Shown here: positions 45,791 to 53,817 of the stretch, one piece after another
Numbering within the stretch: the first letter of the stretch is position 1
Layout of the letters: every line of letters begins with the position of its first letter
Origin: Roseimaritima ulvae
GTDB taxonomy: Bacteria > Planctomycetota > Planctomycetia > Pirellulales > Pirellulaceae
Direction of reading: 5' to 3'
NCBI RefSeq assembly: GCF_008065135.1
Contig: NZ_CP042914.1
Span: 4,073,404 to 4,137,403, forward strand
DNA length: 64,000 bases
The notes under the pieces: generated by a model
Told to the model about the DNA's origin: nothing
Databases searched by the model: none
What the model saw: only the letters and a program-made list of their open reading frames with translations
Program-made: the position numbers and the translations under genes

Positions 45791-48700
45791 CTACGGCTGG
45801 GCCTCGACGGGTTTTGCTTTCGCGAACCTTCGCAGCATGACGTAGAACACGGGGGTTAGGAACAGCCCAAACAGGGTCACTCCCAACATCCCGCTAAACA
45901 CGGCTGTGCCCAGCACTCGCCGCATTTCGTACCCGGCTCCCGTGGCCACCAACAGCGGCACCACGCCCAGGATGAACGAGAACGCGGTCATCAGGATCGG
46001 ACGCAGTCGCAACCGGCAAGCCGACACGGCCGCCTCGAAGCGACTCTTGCCGGCGTCCTCTTCCGCTTTGGCAAACTCCACGATCAGGATTGCGTTTTTA
46101 CAGGCCAAGCCGATCAATACGATAAAGCCGATCTGGGTCAACACGTTGTTGTCCATCGACCGCATCCACACGCCGGCCAGCGCGAACAGCAGGCACAGAG
46201 GCACAATCAAGATAATCGCCAGCGGCAACAGCCAACTTTCATACTGCGCCGCCAAAGCCAAGAACACAAACAACACGGCTAACGGGAACAGAAACACGAT
46301 TGTATTGCCGGCCTGTTTCTCCTGATACGCGATTTCCGTCCATTCGAATCCAAACCCAGGAGGCAGATTGGCGTCCGCCAGGGCTTCCATCGTCTCTAAA
46401 GACTGGCCGGTGCTAAACCCCGGAGCGGTGGTGCCGTTGATATCGGCCGCCGGGAACAAGTTAAATCGCACCAACCGGTCCGGTCCGGCGATTTGGCGAA
46501 CGTCCACGACCGATCCCAGAGAGACCATCGCGCCGCGCTCGCTGCGCGTGCGGATTTTGGTGATATCGCTGGCATCGTCGCGGAATTCGGGTTCGGCCTG
46601 AGCGGTCACCCGGTAGGTCCGTCCCAAGAAGTTGAAGTCATTGACATACATCGAACCCAAATAAATCTGCATGGCTTCGAAGATATTGTCGACCGGAACG
46701 TCCAACATCTGCGCTTTGGTGCGGTCCACATCGGCATACACCTGAGGCACATTCATGTGCAGGTTGGTAAAGGCCTGCGCGACGCCGGGCTGCGCATTGG
46801 TTTGCTGCAGCATCGTCTGCATGACCTCGTTCAGGGCAAGCACACCGGCTCCGCTGCGGTCCTGCACGTACATTTTAAAACCACCCCCACGACCGATGCC
46901 GCGAATCGGGGGCGGTGGAATGATGTAGATCTGAGCCTCATCGATCTCCGCCACTCCGGCTCGCATGTCAGCGACGATCTGTTGTACACCACGTCCGCGT
47001 TTGGCGCGTTCTTTAGCATCTTCCAAGGGCAGGAAGGTGACGGCCGCGTTGGGACTGATCGTAAATGTGGACCCCGACAGGCCGGCGATTCCCACCGCGT
47101 GTGCGACTCCATCAATGCCTTTGCCGATCTCCGCCACACGGCGCGTGACTTTGTCGGTTCGAGCCAAAGACGCTCCATCGGGCAGGTTGATACTAACGAT
47201 CACATAGCCCTGGTCCTGGTCTGGAATAAAGCCCGTCGGCACCATTGAGAAACTTATTCCGGTACACACCAACAAGGCGACGTAGATCGCCACCGCAATG
47301 CCGCTCTTTTTGACCAACCGCCCGATGATGCCGGCGTAAACGTTGCTGGTAAAGTCGAAGGTGCGGTTGAACAGTCGGAAAAACCACCCAAACAGCACGT
47401 CGATCAGACGACCGATGCGATTTTTGGCGGCGTGTTTGGGACGCAGCAAAATGGCGCACAACGCGGGGCTGAGCGTCAGCGAAACGAAGGTGGAAATTGC
47501 CGTAGAGATCGAAATCGTGAGGGCAAACTGCTGATAGAACTTGCCGCTGATACCGGGTACAAACACGGTCGGCACAAACACCGCGATCAACACCAAGGTG
47601 GTGGCGATCAGCGCCGAACCAACTTCGTCCATGGCTTTGTGAGTGGCTTGCCGCGGCGTCAATCCTTCAGCGATCAAACGTTCCACATTCTCCACCACCA
47701 CAATCGCGTCGTCGACGACAATCCCGATCGCCAGCACTAACCCGAATAGCGACAACGTATTTAATGTCACGCCCAAAAATTCCATCACGGCAAAGGTACC
47801 GATCAGCGAAATCGGAATCGCGATCACCGGAATGATCGTGGGCCGCCAACCGTGCAGGAACAGAAACACCGTCAGCACCACAAAGATCGTGGTGATAAAC
47901 AGGGTCTCAAACACCTCGTTGATCGATTCCTCAACGTAGTCGGTGGGATTATAGGCGATTTCGTAGTCGAGCCCCTCGGGGAAGTCGACCTGCATGGCCT
48001 GCATCGTCTGTTTGACTTCCTCGGCGGTATCCACCGCATTGGTGCCGGGACGTTGATAGATCAACACGGCGATCGCCGACTGTCCATCCAGGTAGCTGAG
48101 CCGTGAATAGTCTTGGGCGCCCAGTTCGATGCGGGCCACATCTCGCAGCCGTGTCACGCGGCCGTCGTCGCCGCGTTTGACGATGATGTCTCCGAACTCA
48201 TCCTCTTCGATCAAACGCCCCTGAGTGGTAACGTTCAACTGAAAATCACCGGCCTCGCCGATTGGTGGCTGGCCGATCACCCCGGCGGCCACCTGAGCGT
48301 TCTGACTGCGGATCGCCTGCACGACTTCACCCGCCGTTAAATCGACGTGGGTCATCTTTTCGATATCCAGCCAGACTCGCATCGCATATTCATTGCCCCC
48401 GGCAATGCGAATCTCGCCCACTCCGTCCAAACGCATCAATGCATCGCGAACCCGCAAGAACGCGTAATTGCTGATATACAGGTTGTCGCGGCTGTTGTCG
48501 GGTGAGATCAGGTGCACCACCATCAACATGTCGGGGATCTGCTTGGTGGTCGTCACGCCGATTTGGCGGACCGCTTCGGGCAACCGTGACTCGGCGATGG
48601 CCACGCGGTTTTGCACCAGCACCTGAGCATCATCCAGGTCGGTCCCCAGTTTAAAGGTGACGGTTAACTGCATCGTGCCGTCGGAACTGGATGACGACTC

Positions 48701-48940
48701 CATGTACAGCATGTCGTCGACGCCGTTCATTTCCTGTTCGATCGGCGTGGCCACCGTGTCGGCGATGACTTGCGGCGTGGCACCGGGATAGCTGGCGCGA
48801 ACCAACACCGTAGGTGGCGCCACACTGGGATACTGCGACACCGGCAGCGTGAAATAGGTGATGCCACCGACCAGCAGAATCACAAATGACAGCACGGCGG
48901 CAAAGATTGGTCTTTCGACGAAGAAGTGAGGGAACTTCAT
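45791..48940 (-). CDS. RND efflux permease, HAE1 (AcrB/MexB) type
   Basis: A 1049-residue proton-driven multidrug pump subunit of the inner membrane. N-terminal FPHFFVERPIFAAVLSFVI, the porter-domain blocks typical of HAE1 pumps, and the proton-relay aspartates in GIVVDDAIVVVENVERL are visible, with twelve helices in two homologous halves. Length matches AcrB (1049). Its ATG overlaps the adaptor gene stop by 4 bases. No outer-membrane channel gene is in the operon. Confidence 0.96.
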   Translation of the reverse strand: MKFPHFFVERPIFAAVLSFVILLVGGITYFTLPVSQYPSVAPPTVLVRASYPGATPQVIADTVATPIEQEMNGVDDMLYMESSSSSDGTMQLTVTFKLGTDLDDAQVLVQNRVAIAESRLPEAVRQIGVTTTKQIPDMLMVVHLISPDNSRDNLYISNYAFLRVRDALMRLDGVGEIRIAGGNEYAMRVWLDIEKMTHVDLTAGEVVQAIRSQNAQVAAGVIGQPPIGEAGDFQLNVTTQGRLIEEDEFGDIIVKRGDDGRVTRLRDVARIELGAQDYSRLSYLDGQSAIAVLIYQRPGTNAVDTAEEVKQTMQAMQVDFPEGLDYEIAYNPTDYVEESINEVFETLFITTIFVVLTVFLFLHGWRPTIIPVIAIPISLIGTFAVMEFLGVTLNTLSLFGLVLAIGIVVDDAIVVVENVERLIAEGLTPRQATHKAMDEVGSALIATTLVLIAVFVPTVFVPGISGKFYQQFALTISISTAISTFVSLTLSPALCAILLRPKHAAKNRIGRLIDVLFGWFFRLFNRTFDFTSNVYAGIIGRLVKKSGIAVAIYVALLVCTGISFSMVPTGFIPDQDQGYVIVSINLPDGASLARTDKVTRRVAEIGKGIDGVAHAVGIAGLSGSTFTISPNAAVTFLPLEDAKERAKRGRGVQQIVADMRAGVAEIDEAQIYIIPPPPIRGIGRGGGFKMYVQDRSGAGVLALNEVMQTMLQQTNAQPGVAQAFTNLHMNVPQVYADVDRTKAQMLDVPVDNIFEAMQIYLGSMYVNDFNFLGRTYRVTAQAEPEFRDDASDITKIRTRSERGAMVSLGSVVDVRQIAGPDRLVRFNLFPAADINGTTAPGFSTGQSLETMEALADANLPPGFGFEWTEIAYQEKQAGNTIVFLFPLAVLFVFLALAAQYESWLLPLAIILIVPLCLLFALAGVWMRSMDNNVLTQIGFIVLIGLACKNAILIVEFAKAEEDAGKSRFEAAVSACRLRLRPILMTAFSFILGVVPLLVATGAGYEMRRVLGTAVFSGMLGVTLFGLFLTPVFYVMLRRFAKAKPVEAQP

Positions 48941-50382
48941 CGGCTCACCTCCGTCATCTTCAATTCTTCCGGCAGCGGATCCGGCAGCGGCGAAAGCGAC
49001 TCTTCCTCGGGCACCGGTTGGTAGTCGTCCGGCAGCCCGTCATCCTCCGCTTCGATCGCGGGAATGGTTCCCGCGACCTCGGAACCTGGACGGGCCCTCA
49101 GCAGCCCTTGAGTGATGATTAATTCGTCCCCCTCCAGACCCTCACGGATGACCCGCAGGCCATCGGCCATGGGGCCCGGTTTGATGGGCCGCCGCTCGAC
49201 ACGCCCCTTGACCAGCACATCCTCGCCGTCTTCGTTCTGCTCGATCTCCGCATCCATCAGCACGTAGACATACTGCGACGATTGATCGGTACCGATGGCC
49301 GAATCGGGGATCAGGACGGCGCGATACGGGGCGCTGCCGGGAATACGGATACGGCCAAACATCCCCGGCAACAGCAACTGGTTGTCATTGGGAAACACGC
49401 ACCGTGCTCGCATGCTGGCCGTGTTGGTGTCGAACCGATTGTCGACAAAGTCCATGTGACCTTGATGCGGAAACCCCTGTTCGTCGACCAGTCCCAAATA
49501 CACCGGATGCCTCACGACTCGAGCGCTTTCGCGTTGCCCGGCCTGAGCCAACCGCACGTATTTCAACACATCTCGTTCGGTGGCATCAAACACGCAGTAG
49601 ATGGGGTCCATCGACGTGATCGTGGTTAGCGCGGGCGACGATGACGTACCGCCAGCAATCAGGTTGCCTTCGGTCACCGCCTGACGACTGATGCGGCCGG
49701 TAACCGGCGCTTCGATACGCGTGTACCGCAAGTTCAACTCCGCGGTTTCCACGCCGGCCTTGGCGATTTCGATCTCCGCTTCGGCCGTGGCAATCGCAGC
49801 TTCGGCCGAATGGATCCCCGCTCGCACACCTTCCAGGTCCGCTTTGGCCTGCAGGAACTCCGCTTCGCGTTCGTCGAGCTCCTCTTGCGATGAGGCGTTG
49901 CGTTGATTCAGGTTCTTGATTCGCTCGTACCGCACATCCGTCAGATTTAACTGGGCTTGCGACTGAACCGCCTTGGCCTTGGCTTCGTCCAGCAAAGCAT
50001 GCGACTGCTTGAGCCGTGATTCAGCTTGTTGCAGCTGAGCCCTGGCCGAATTCAACTCGGCTTCATAGGGCCGCGGGTCGATCACAAACAACAGATCGCC
50101 TTCTTCAACCACCTGCCCCTCGTCAAAGTGAATCGACTGCAGGTAGCCCCCCACGCGAGCGCGAATTTCCACCAGATTGACCGCTTCCAAACGCCCCGTG
50201 TAGGCATCCCATTCGACCGTCTGCTTCACCAACGGGTAAGCTGCGGTCACCGTGGGCAGCGGAGGGGGATTGCCCGAGGCGCCGGGGCCCGAAGCGTCGC
50301 TGTTGCCGCAGCCGCTGGTCAACACTGTCACCAGCACCCCCCCAGCCAACAAACAAAGGTTTGGTACGTTCAATCGATGCAC
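48937..50382 (-). CDS. RND efflux periplasmic adaptor lipoprotein
   Basis: About 481 residues. The lipobox LTSGC (Cys25) follows a hydrophobic signal. The HlyD-like core has the barrel-sandwich motif LEAVNLVEIRARVGGYLQ, a long coiled-coil hairpin (about 95-200), and LRYTRIEAPVTGRISR. GTG 50382 is preferred because AGAGGA lies 7 bases upstream; the frame extends to a TTG without support. A C-terminal acidic and proline-rich tail (from about 450) is longer than in AcrA. Coupled to the permease. Confidence 0.94.
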   Translation of the reverse strand: MHRLNVPNLCLLAGGVLVTVLTSGCGNSDASGPGASGNPPPLPTVTAAYPLVKQTVEWDAYTGRLEAVNLVEIRARVGGYLQSIHFDEGQVVEEGDLLFVIDPRPYEAELNSARAQLQQAESRLKQSHALLDEAKAKAVQSQAQLNLTDVRYERIKNLNQRNASSQEELDEREAEFLQAKADLEGVRAGIHSAEAAIATAEAEIEIAKAGVETAELNLRYTRIEAPVTGRISRQAVTEGNLIAGGTSSSPALTTITSMDPIYCVFDATERDVLKYVRLAQAGQRESARVVRHPVYLGLVDEQGFPHQGHMDFVDNRFDTNTASMRARCVFPNDNQLLLPGMFGRIRIPGSAPYRAVLIPDSAIGTDQSSQYVYVLMDAEIEQNEDGEDVLVKGRVERRPIKPGPMADGLRVIREGLEGDELIITQGLLRARPGSEVAGTIPAIEAEDDGLPDDYQPVPEEESLSPLPDPLPEELKMTEVSR

Positions 50383-50521
50383 GCGGTTATCCTCTAAATT
50401 TTCTAAATCCGGTTGCCAAAACAAAGGCAGTTCGAACCGGACACATGGTCAATGAGCAACGGCCCCTCGCAACCCGCCAACGGCAAGCTGAACTGGAGGC
50501 CGGACTTGTGGTAACGGTGGG

Positions 50522-51019
50522 TTAAGACTTGTCCGCTGGGAGCGACGCCTCACAAGCGGCGGCGATCGATCCTCGCGTTTTTTCCAGCAAAGCGATCAAG
50601 TTCTTCTGGTCGGTCTTGGTCAGTTTCTTCAACAACTGCTGCTCCAGCTCCGCCAACGGTGCCATGGTGTCGTCGGCCAGTTTGCGGCCCTTACGGGTGA
50701 TCCGTACATGCACCACCCGGCGGTCCTGTTGGCAACGTTTGCGTTCGACCAACCCCTGCTTCTCCAAATGATCGACCAGCGACGTGATGGCCGGCACGAT
50801 CTGGATCATCCGCTCACCAATCTCGCCGCAGGTCAACGGTTGGTCCGCCAGCAACAGGTTCCGCAGCACGTTGAACCGCGACACGGTGAGCCCCCGCTCG
50901 CGAAAGAACCGCGCCAGGTGATTCTCCAACCGATCCCCGACCCGCAACAGGTTCAACAAGGTCTCCTGCTCGCTGGTGGCAAAGGGAACGGGCCGTTTGA
51001 GCTCGTCCTGCAATTTCAT
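50522..51019 (-). CDS. MarR-family transcriptional regulator
   Basis: A 165-residue winged-helix regulator: LNLLRVGDRLENHLARFFRERGLTVSRFNVLRNLL, recognition helix region GEIGERMIQIVPAITSLVDHLEKQGLV, and wing KRCQQDRRVVHVRITRKGRKL. It heads an operon with the adaptor and pump, so it most likely represses them and itself, releasing on binding a small phenolic or drug-like ligand. GGGGAG lies upstream of ATG 51019. A palindrome overlaps its promoter (51060-51088). Confidence 0.94.
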   Translation of the reverse strand: MKLQDELKRPVPFATSEQETLLNLLRVGDRLENHLARFFRERGLTVSRFNVLRNLLLADQPLTCGEIGERMIQIVPAITSLVDHLEKQGLVERKRCQQDRRVVHVRITRKGRKLADDTMAPLAELEQQLLKKLTKTDQKNLIALLEKTRGSIAAACEASLPADKS

Positions 51020-51059
51020 CCGCTGCTCCCCTCGTCCGCAAGTTTACTTACCGATCGAT

Positions 51060-51088
51060 GTTTTACTAGTAAGATACTTTGCGGTCAA
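51060..51088 (-). promoter_or_regulatory. marR promoter with overlapping palindromic operator
   Basis: On the minus strand, TTGACC (51088-51083) and TAAAAC (51065-51060) are 17 bases apart, a plausible sigma-70 promoter. The perfect 10-base palindrome TTACTAGTAA (51063-51072) covers the spacer and -10 element, as expected for an autoregulating MarR repressor. Confidence 0.6.
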
Positions 51089-51291
51089 GCAATCCGCCGC
51101 AGGCAGGCCCCGGCGAAACTGGAATCCTGGCAGGTGCGTCATTGACGCCCCCAGCGAGGCAGGCTGATTGGGGCGTCTGGTGCCCCCAAAAACTAGCCGT
51201 ACGGTGGCGGACAGCCGCGTCGCTCGTTCATTCCTTGAGCTACGCTTAACGACGGTTTTCGTATCCGATACTCGATGAGGTTTTTGCCACT

Positions 51292-51885
51292 ATGAAACGA
51301 TTGTCTTTGCTTGCCCTAGCCGCCTGTACTCTCTCCGCCGCCCTGATCACTCCCGCCGCGGCGCAGCGGCCTGCCAACGATCCCGTGAAAGCGGCCCACC
51401 AGTTATTGGCCAAGGGGCAGACGGCCAAAGATTTTCAGCTGCAAGCGATCGGCGGTGAATTGTCCGGCAAGGTGCGGTTGAGCAAAGTGAACGCAGAAGG
51501 ACCGGTGGTGGTGGTCGTGCTCCGCGGGTTCCCCGGCAGCCAATGCCCAGCGTGTACGGCCCAGGTCGGAGATTTCGTCAACAACGCCGACAAGTTCGCT
51601 GCTAAAAACACGCGTGTGCTGCTGGTTTATCCGGGCCCAGTTTCGCAACTCGACAAACGAGCCGAGGAGTTCCTGCACGGCACCAAGCTGCCGGAGCCGC
51701 TGACTTTCCTGCTGGACCCCGGCTATCAGTTCACCAACACATACGGCCTCCGCTGGGACGCTCCGCGGGAAACCGCATATCCTTCCACCCTCATCGTCGA
51801 CAAGGCCGGGAAGATTAAGTTTGTGAAGATCAGCGACACCCACCGCGGTCGCTCGACTGCCGCCGAAGTGCTGGCTGCCCTGTAA
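51292..51885 (+). CDS. Exported AhpC/TSA (peroxiredoxin-like) protein
   Basis: A 197-residue thioredoxin-fold protein with a signal peptide (MKRLSLLALAACTLSAALITPAAA). The redox site is C85-P-A-C88 in GSQCPACTAQ, a CxxC instead of the single peroxidatic Cys of classic peroxiredoxins, with YPGPVSQLDKRAEEF and YGLRWDAPRETAYPSTLIVDKAGKI following as in AhpC/TSA proteins. It probably acts as a periplasmic thiol reductant or peroxidase. Transcribed alone, divergent from the marR operon. Confidence 0.88.
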   Translation: MKRLSLLALAACTLSAALITPAAAQRPANDPVKAAHQLLAKGQTAKDFQLQAIGGELSGKVRLSKVNAEGPVVVVVLRGFPGSQCPACTAQVGDFVNNADKFAAKNTRVLLVYPGPVSQLDKRAEEFLHGTKLPEPLTFLLDPGYQFTNTYGLRWDAPRETAYPSTLIVDKAGKIKFVKISDTHRGRSTAAEVLAAL

Positions 51886-51947
51886 GCTGCGACAGGGCGG
51901 TTATTCAAGTTTGGCTTTGCGGCCCATCGCGGTGGGCTCGCAATTTC

Positions 51948-52019
51948 ACCCGGATTATTGATCAGCCGCGGGGCGCTAGCCCACGGTTCGTCGCTAGAAT
52001 CCTGGGAACCGTGGGCTAG
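51948..52019. repeat. Left arm and loop of a long palindromic repeat (family D) split by an IS
   Basis: Bases 51961-51989 are an exact inverted match to 52006-52019 joined to 53752-53766, giving a 29-bp perfect stem with a 16-base loop once the insertion sequence and one CTAG are removed. The homology extends imperfectly further out (CCCGGATTAT on the left at 51949). A partial relative (GGAACCGTGGGCT) is at 32972-32984. Confidence 0.9.
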
Positions 52020-53747
52020 CCCGGATTATGCACCCGTTTATCGGTTGCCCCTATAGCGCAAAAGCCTCAGCCCTGCTATGTATTGGAGTTACGACACTTC
52101 ATACACGACAAGCCCGAGGCTTCTGCAATGGCACAGCGTAAACGAAAACGCCCCGTTTTGAAACGGCTCCGACGACAAGCGGTCGATTTTGATTTCGACG
52201 GCGGAACGCTGACCACCGATGGTGGCTTGCTGCTTCTGCGAGAGGTCGACCGAAGACTCGATTTGATTCGACGGCTCGATCAAGCCATCCCCGATCCTCG
52301 CGATCCGCTTCACACGGTCCACCCTCAAGCCGAACTGCTCACCTCCCGCATCTTTGCCATCGCCGCAGGTTACGAAGATGGCAACGACCACGACGCGCTG
52401 CGACACGACCCGGCGTTTCAAGTCGCTGCCGGGCGGGTTCCCGCGGAACACAATTACGACGGCGATCACTCCCCGCTGGCCAGCCCCTCAACGCACTCCC
52501 GATTAGAGAACAGGATCGACACCAAGACAATCTTGCGGTTGAACGAGCTCCTTGTGGACCTGTTTCTGGAAAGCTATGAGCAACCGCCCGAAGAAATCAT
52601 CTTGGACTACGATGCCACCGACGACACGATCCACGGAAATCAAGAGCAACGGCATTTCAACGGCTTTTATGATGGCTACTGCTTTCTTCCCCTGTATGTT
52701 TTCTGTGACGACCACCTGTTGGTTTCGCACCTTCGCCCCAGCAAAGTCGGGGCCGCCCATCATGCTCGGCCGATTACCAAATTGCTGATCCAGAAGATCC
52801 GCTCCCGCTGGCCCGATGTGAAAATCATCATTCGCGGCGACAGCGGATTTGCCATCGAACGCTTGATGCGTTGGTGTGATAAAAACGATGTCGGATACGT
52901 CTTTGGCTTGCAGCACAACAACGTTTTAGACAAGCAAATCGCTTGCGAAATGACGCAAGCCCAGATTCGCCACGGACTCTATGGGGGCACGCAGTCCGTC
53001 TTCAAGTGGTTTCGCTACCGCACACAAAAATCTTGGGATTGCAGTCGCTGGGTCGTGGGTAAGGCGGAATATAGCAGCCAGGGCACCAACCCGCGTTTCG
53101 TGGTCACGAATCTCCCCAGTGAGGAAGGCATCGTTGATCCGACTTATCGTCGCGTTACTATCGACGGCAAGCGGGTGCGGCAGTTGCAGGATGCGGGAAC
53201 GCTTTGCTCGGTGGCTATTAATCCGGAAGAGTTCTACCGCACACGCTACTGCCCGCGCGGCGAGATGGAGAACCGGATCAAGGAGACACAATTGGGGCTG
53301 TTTGCCGACCGCACCAGTTGTAGCAGGTTCGTGGCCAACCAGTTCCGCTTGATGCTTTCGTCCTTTGCATACGTGTTGCTCGATGGCGTGCGTCGCCTGG
53401 GACTTTCTGACACGAAGGCAGCACGCCTGCGCGTCGATACCATCCGTCTGCGGCTTCTCAAGATCGCCGCTCGCGTTCGGGTGACCAGCCGCCGTGTGGT
53501 CTTTCACATGGCGAGCCATTGTCCCTCCGAAGCTCTGTACGAGCACGTCATGCAGCGTCTGTGCCGCAGCGATTAACGCCTCCCCAACTCCCCGCGAGGC
53601 GACACTCAGAGCGAGCGACATCGATTTGGGGAGGGGGAGCTTCTGCGCTGACCGCCGGCCCAAGCCCCTCAAAACGCCTCCCACCCCGTCGCAGGAAGTA
53701 GCGAGCCCAACTGCCCGCGTCAACAACGGGCGGATGCATAATCCGGG
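52020..53747 (+). mobile_element. IS1380-family insertion sequence, complete
   Basis: 1728 bases bounded by 17-base terminal inverted repeats CCCGGATTATGCAYCCG (one mismatch: C at the left end, T at the right) and flanked by a 4-base target duplication CTAG (52016-52019 and 53748-53751). It carries one full-length transposase gene. Size and 4-base duplication fit the IS1380 family. Both ends are intact, so the element may be active. Confidence 0.93.
52128..53576 (+). CDS. IS1380-family transposase
   Basis: A 482-residue DDE transposase. ATG 52128 opens with a basic MAQRKRKRPVLKRLRRQ, then FDGGTLTTDGGLLLLREVDRRL, which is the family signature. Acidic residues of the catalytic core are expected in LDYDATDDTIHGNQEQRHFNGFYDGY, IIRGDSGFAIERLMRWC and the later ENRIKE block. 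Full length, no frameshift. The frame stays open 15 codons upstream without a better start. Confidence 0.95.
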   Translation: MAQRKRKRPVLKRLRRQAVDFDFDGGTLTTDGGLLLLREVDRRLDLIRRLDQAIPDPRDPLHTVHPQAELLTSRIFAIAAGYEDGNDHDALRHDPAFQVAAGRVPAEHNYDGDHSPLASPSTHSRLENRIDTKTILRLNELLVDLFLESYEQPPEEIILDYDATDDTIHGNQEQRHFNGFYDGYCFLPLYVFCDDHLLVSHLRPSKVGAAHHARPITKLLIQKIRSRWPDVKIIIRGDSGFAIERLMRWCDKNDVGYVFGLQHNNVLDKQIACEMTQAQIRHGLYGGTQSVFKWFRYRTQKSWDCSRWVVGKAEYSSQGTNPRFVVTNLPSEEGIVDPTYRRVTIDGKRVRQLQDAGTLCSVAINPEEFYRTRYCPRGEMENRIKETQLGLFADRTSCSRFVANQFRLMLSSFAYVLLDGVRRLGLSDTKAARLRVDTIRLRLLKIAARVRVTSRRVVFHMASHCPSEALYEHVMQRLCRSD

Positions 53748-53751
53748 CTAG

Positions 53752-53782
53752 CGCCCCGCGGCTGATGATTAATCTGGGTTTA
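53752..53782. repeat. Right arm of the IS-split palindromic repeat (family D)
   Basis: 53752-53766 completes the 29-bp stem begun at 51961. Beyond it, GATTAATCTGGGT mirrors the outer left end imperfectly. It lies just before the gyrA stop codon. Confidence 0.85.
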
Positions 53783-53817
53783 ACGCGTCAGCTGGTTGGG
53801 GTGCGGAGCCATGCAAA

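Noticed and set aside
51948-53782. Larger genomic island or prophage around the IS
   Set aside because: Only a single transposase with clean ends and a 4-base duplication is present; neighbours on both sides are housekeeping-type genes.
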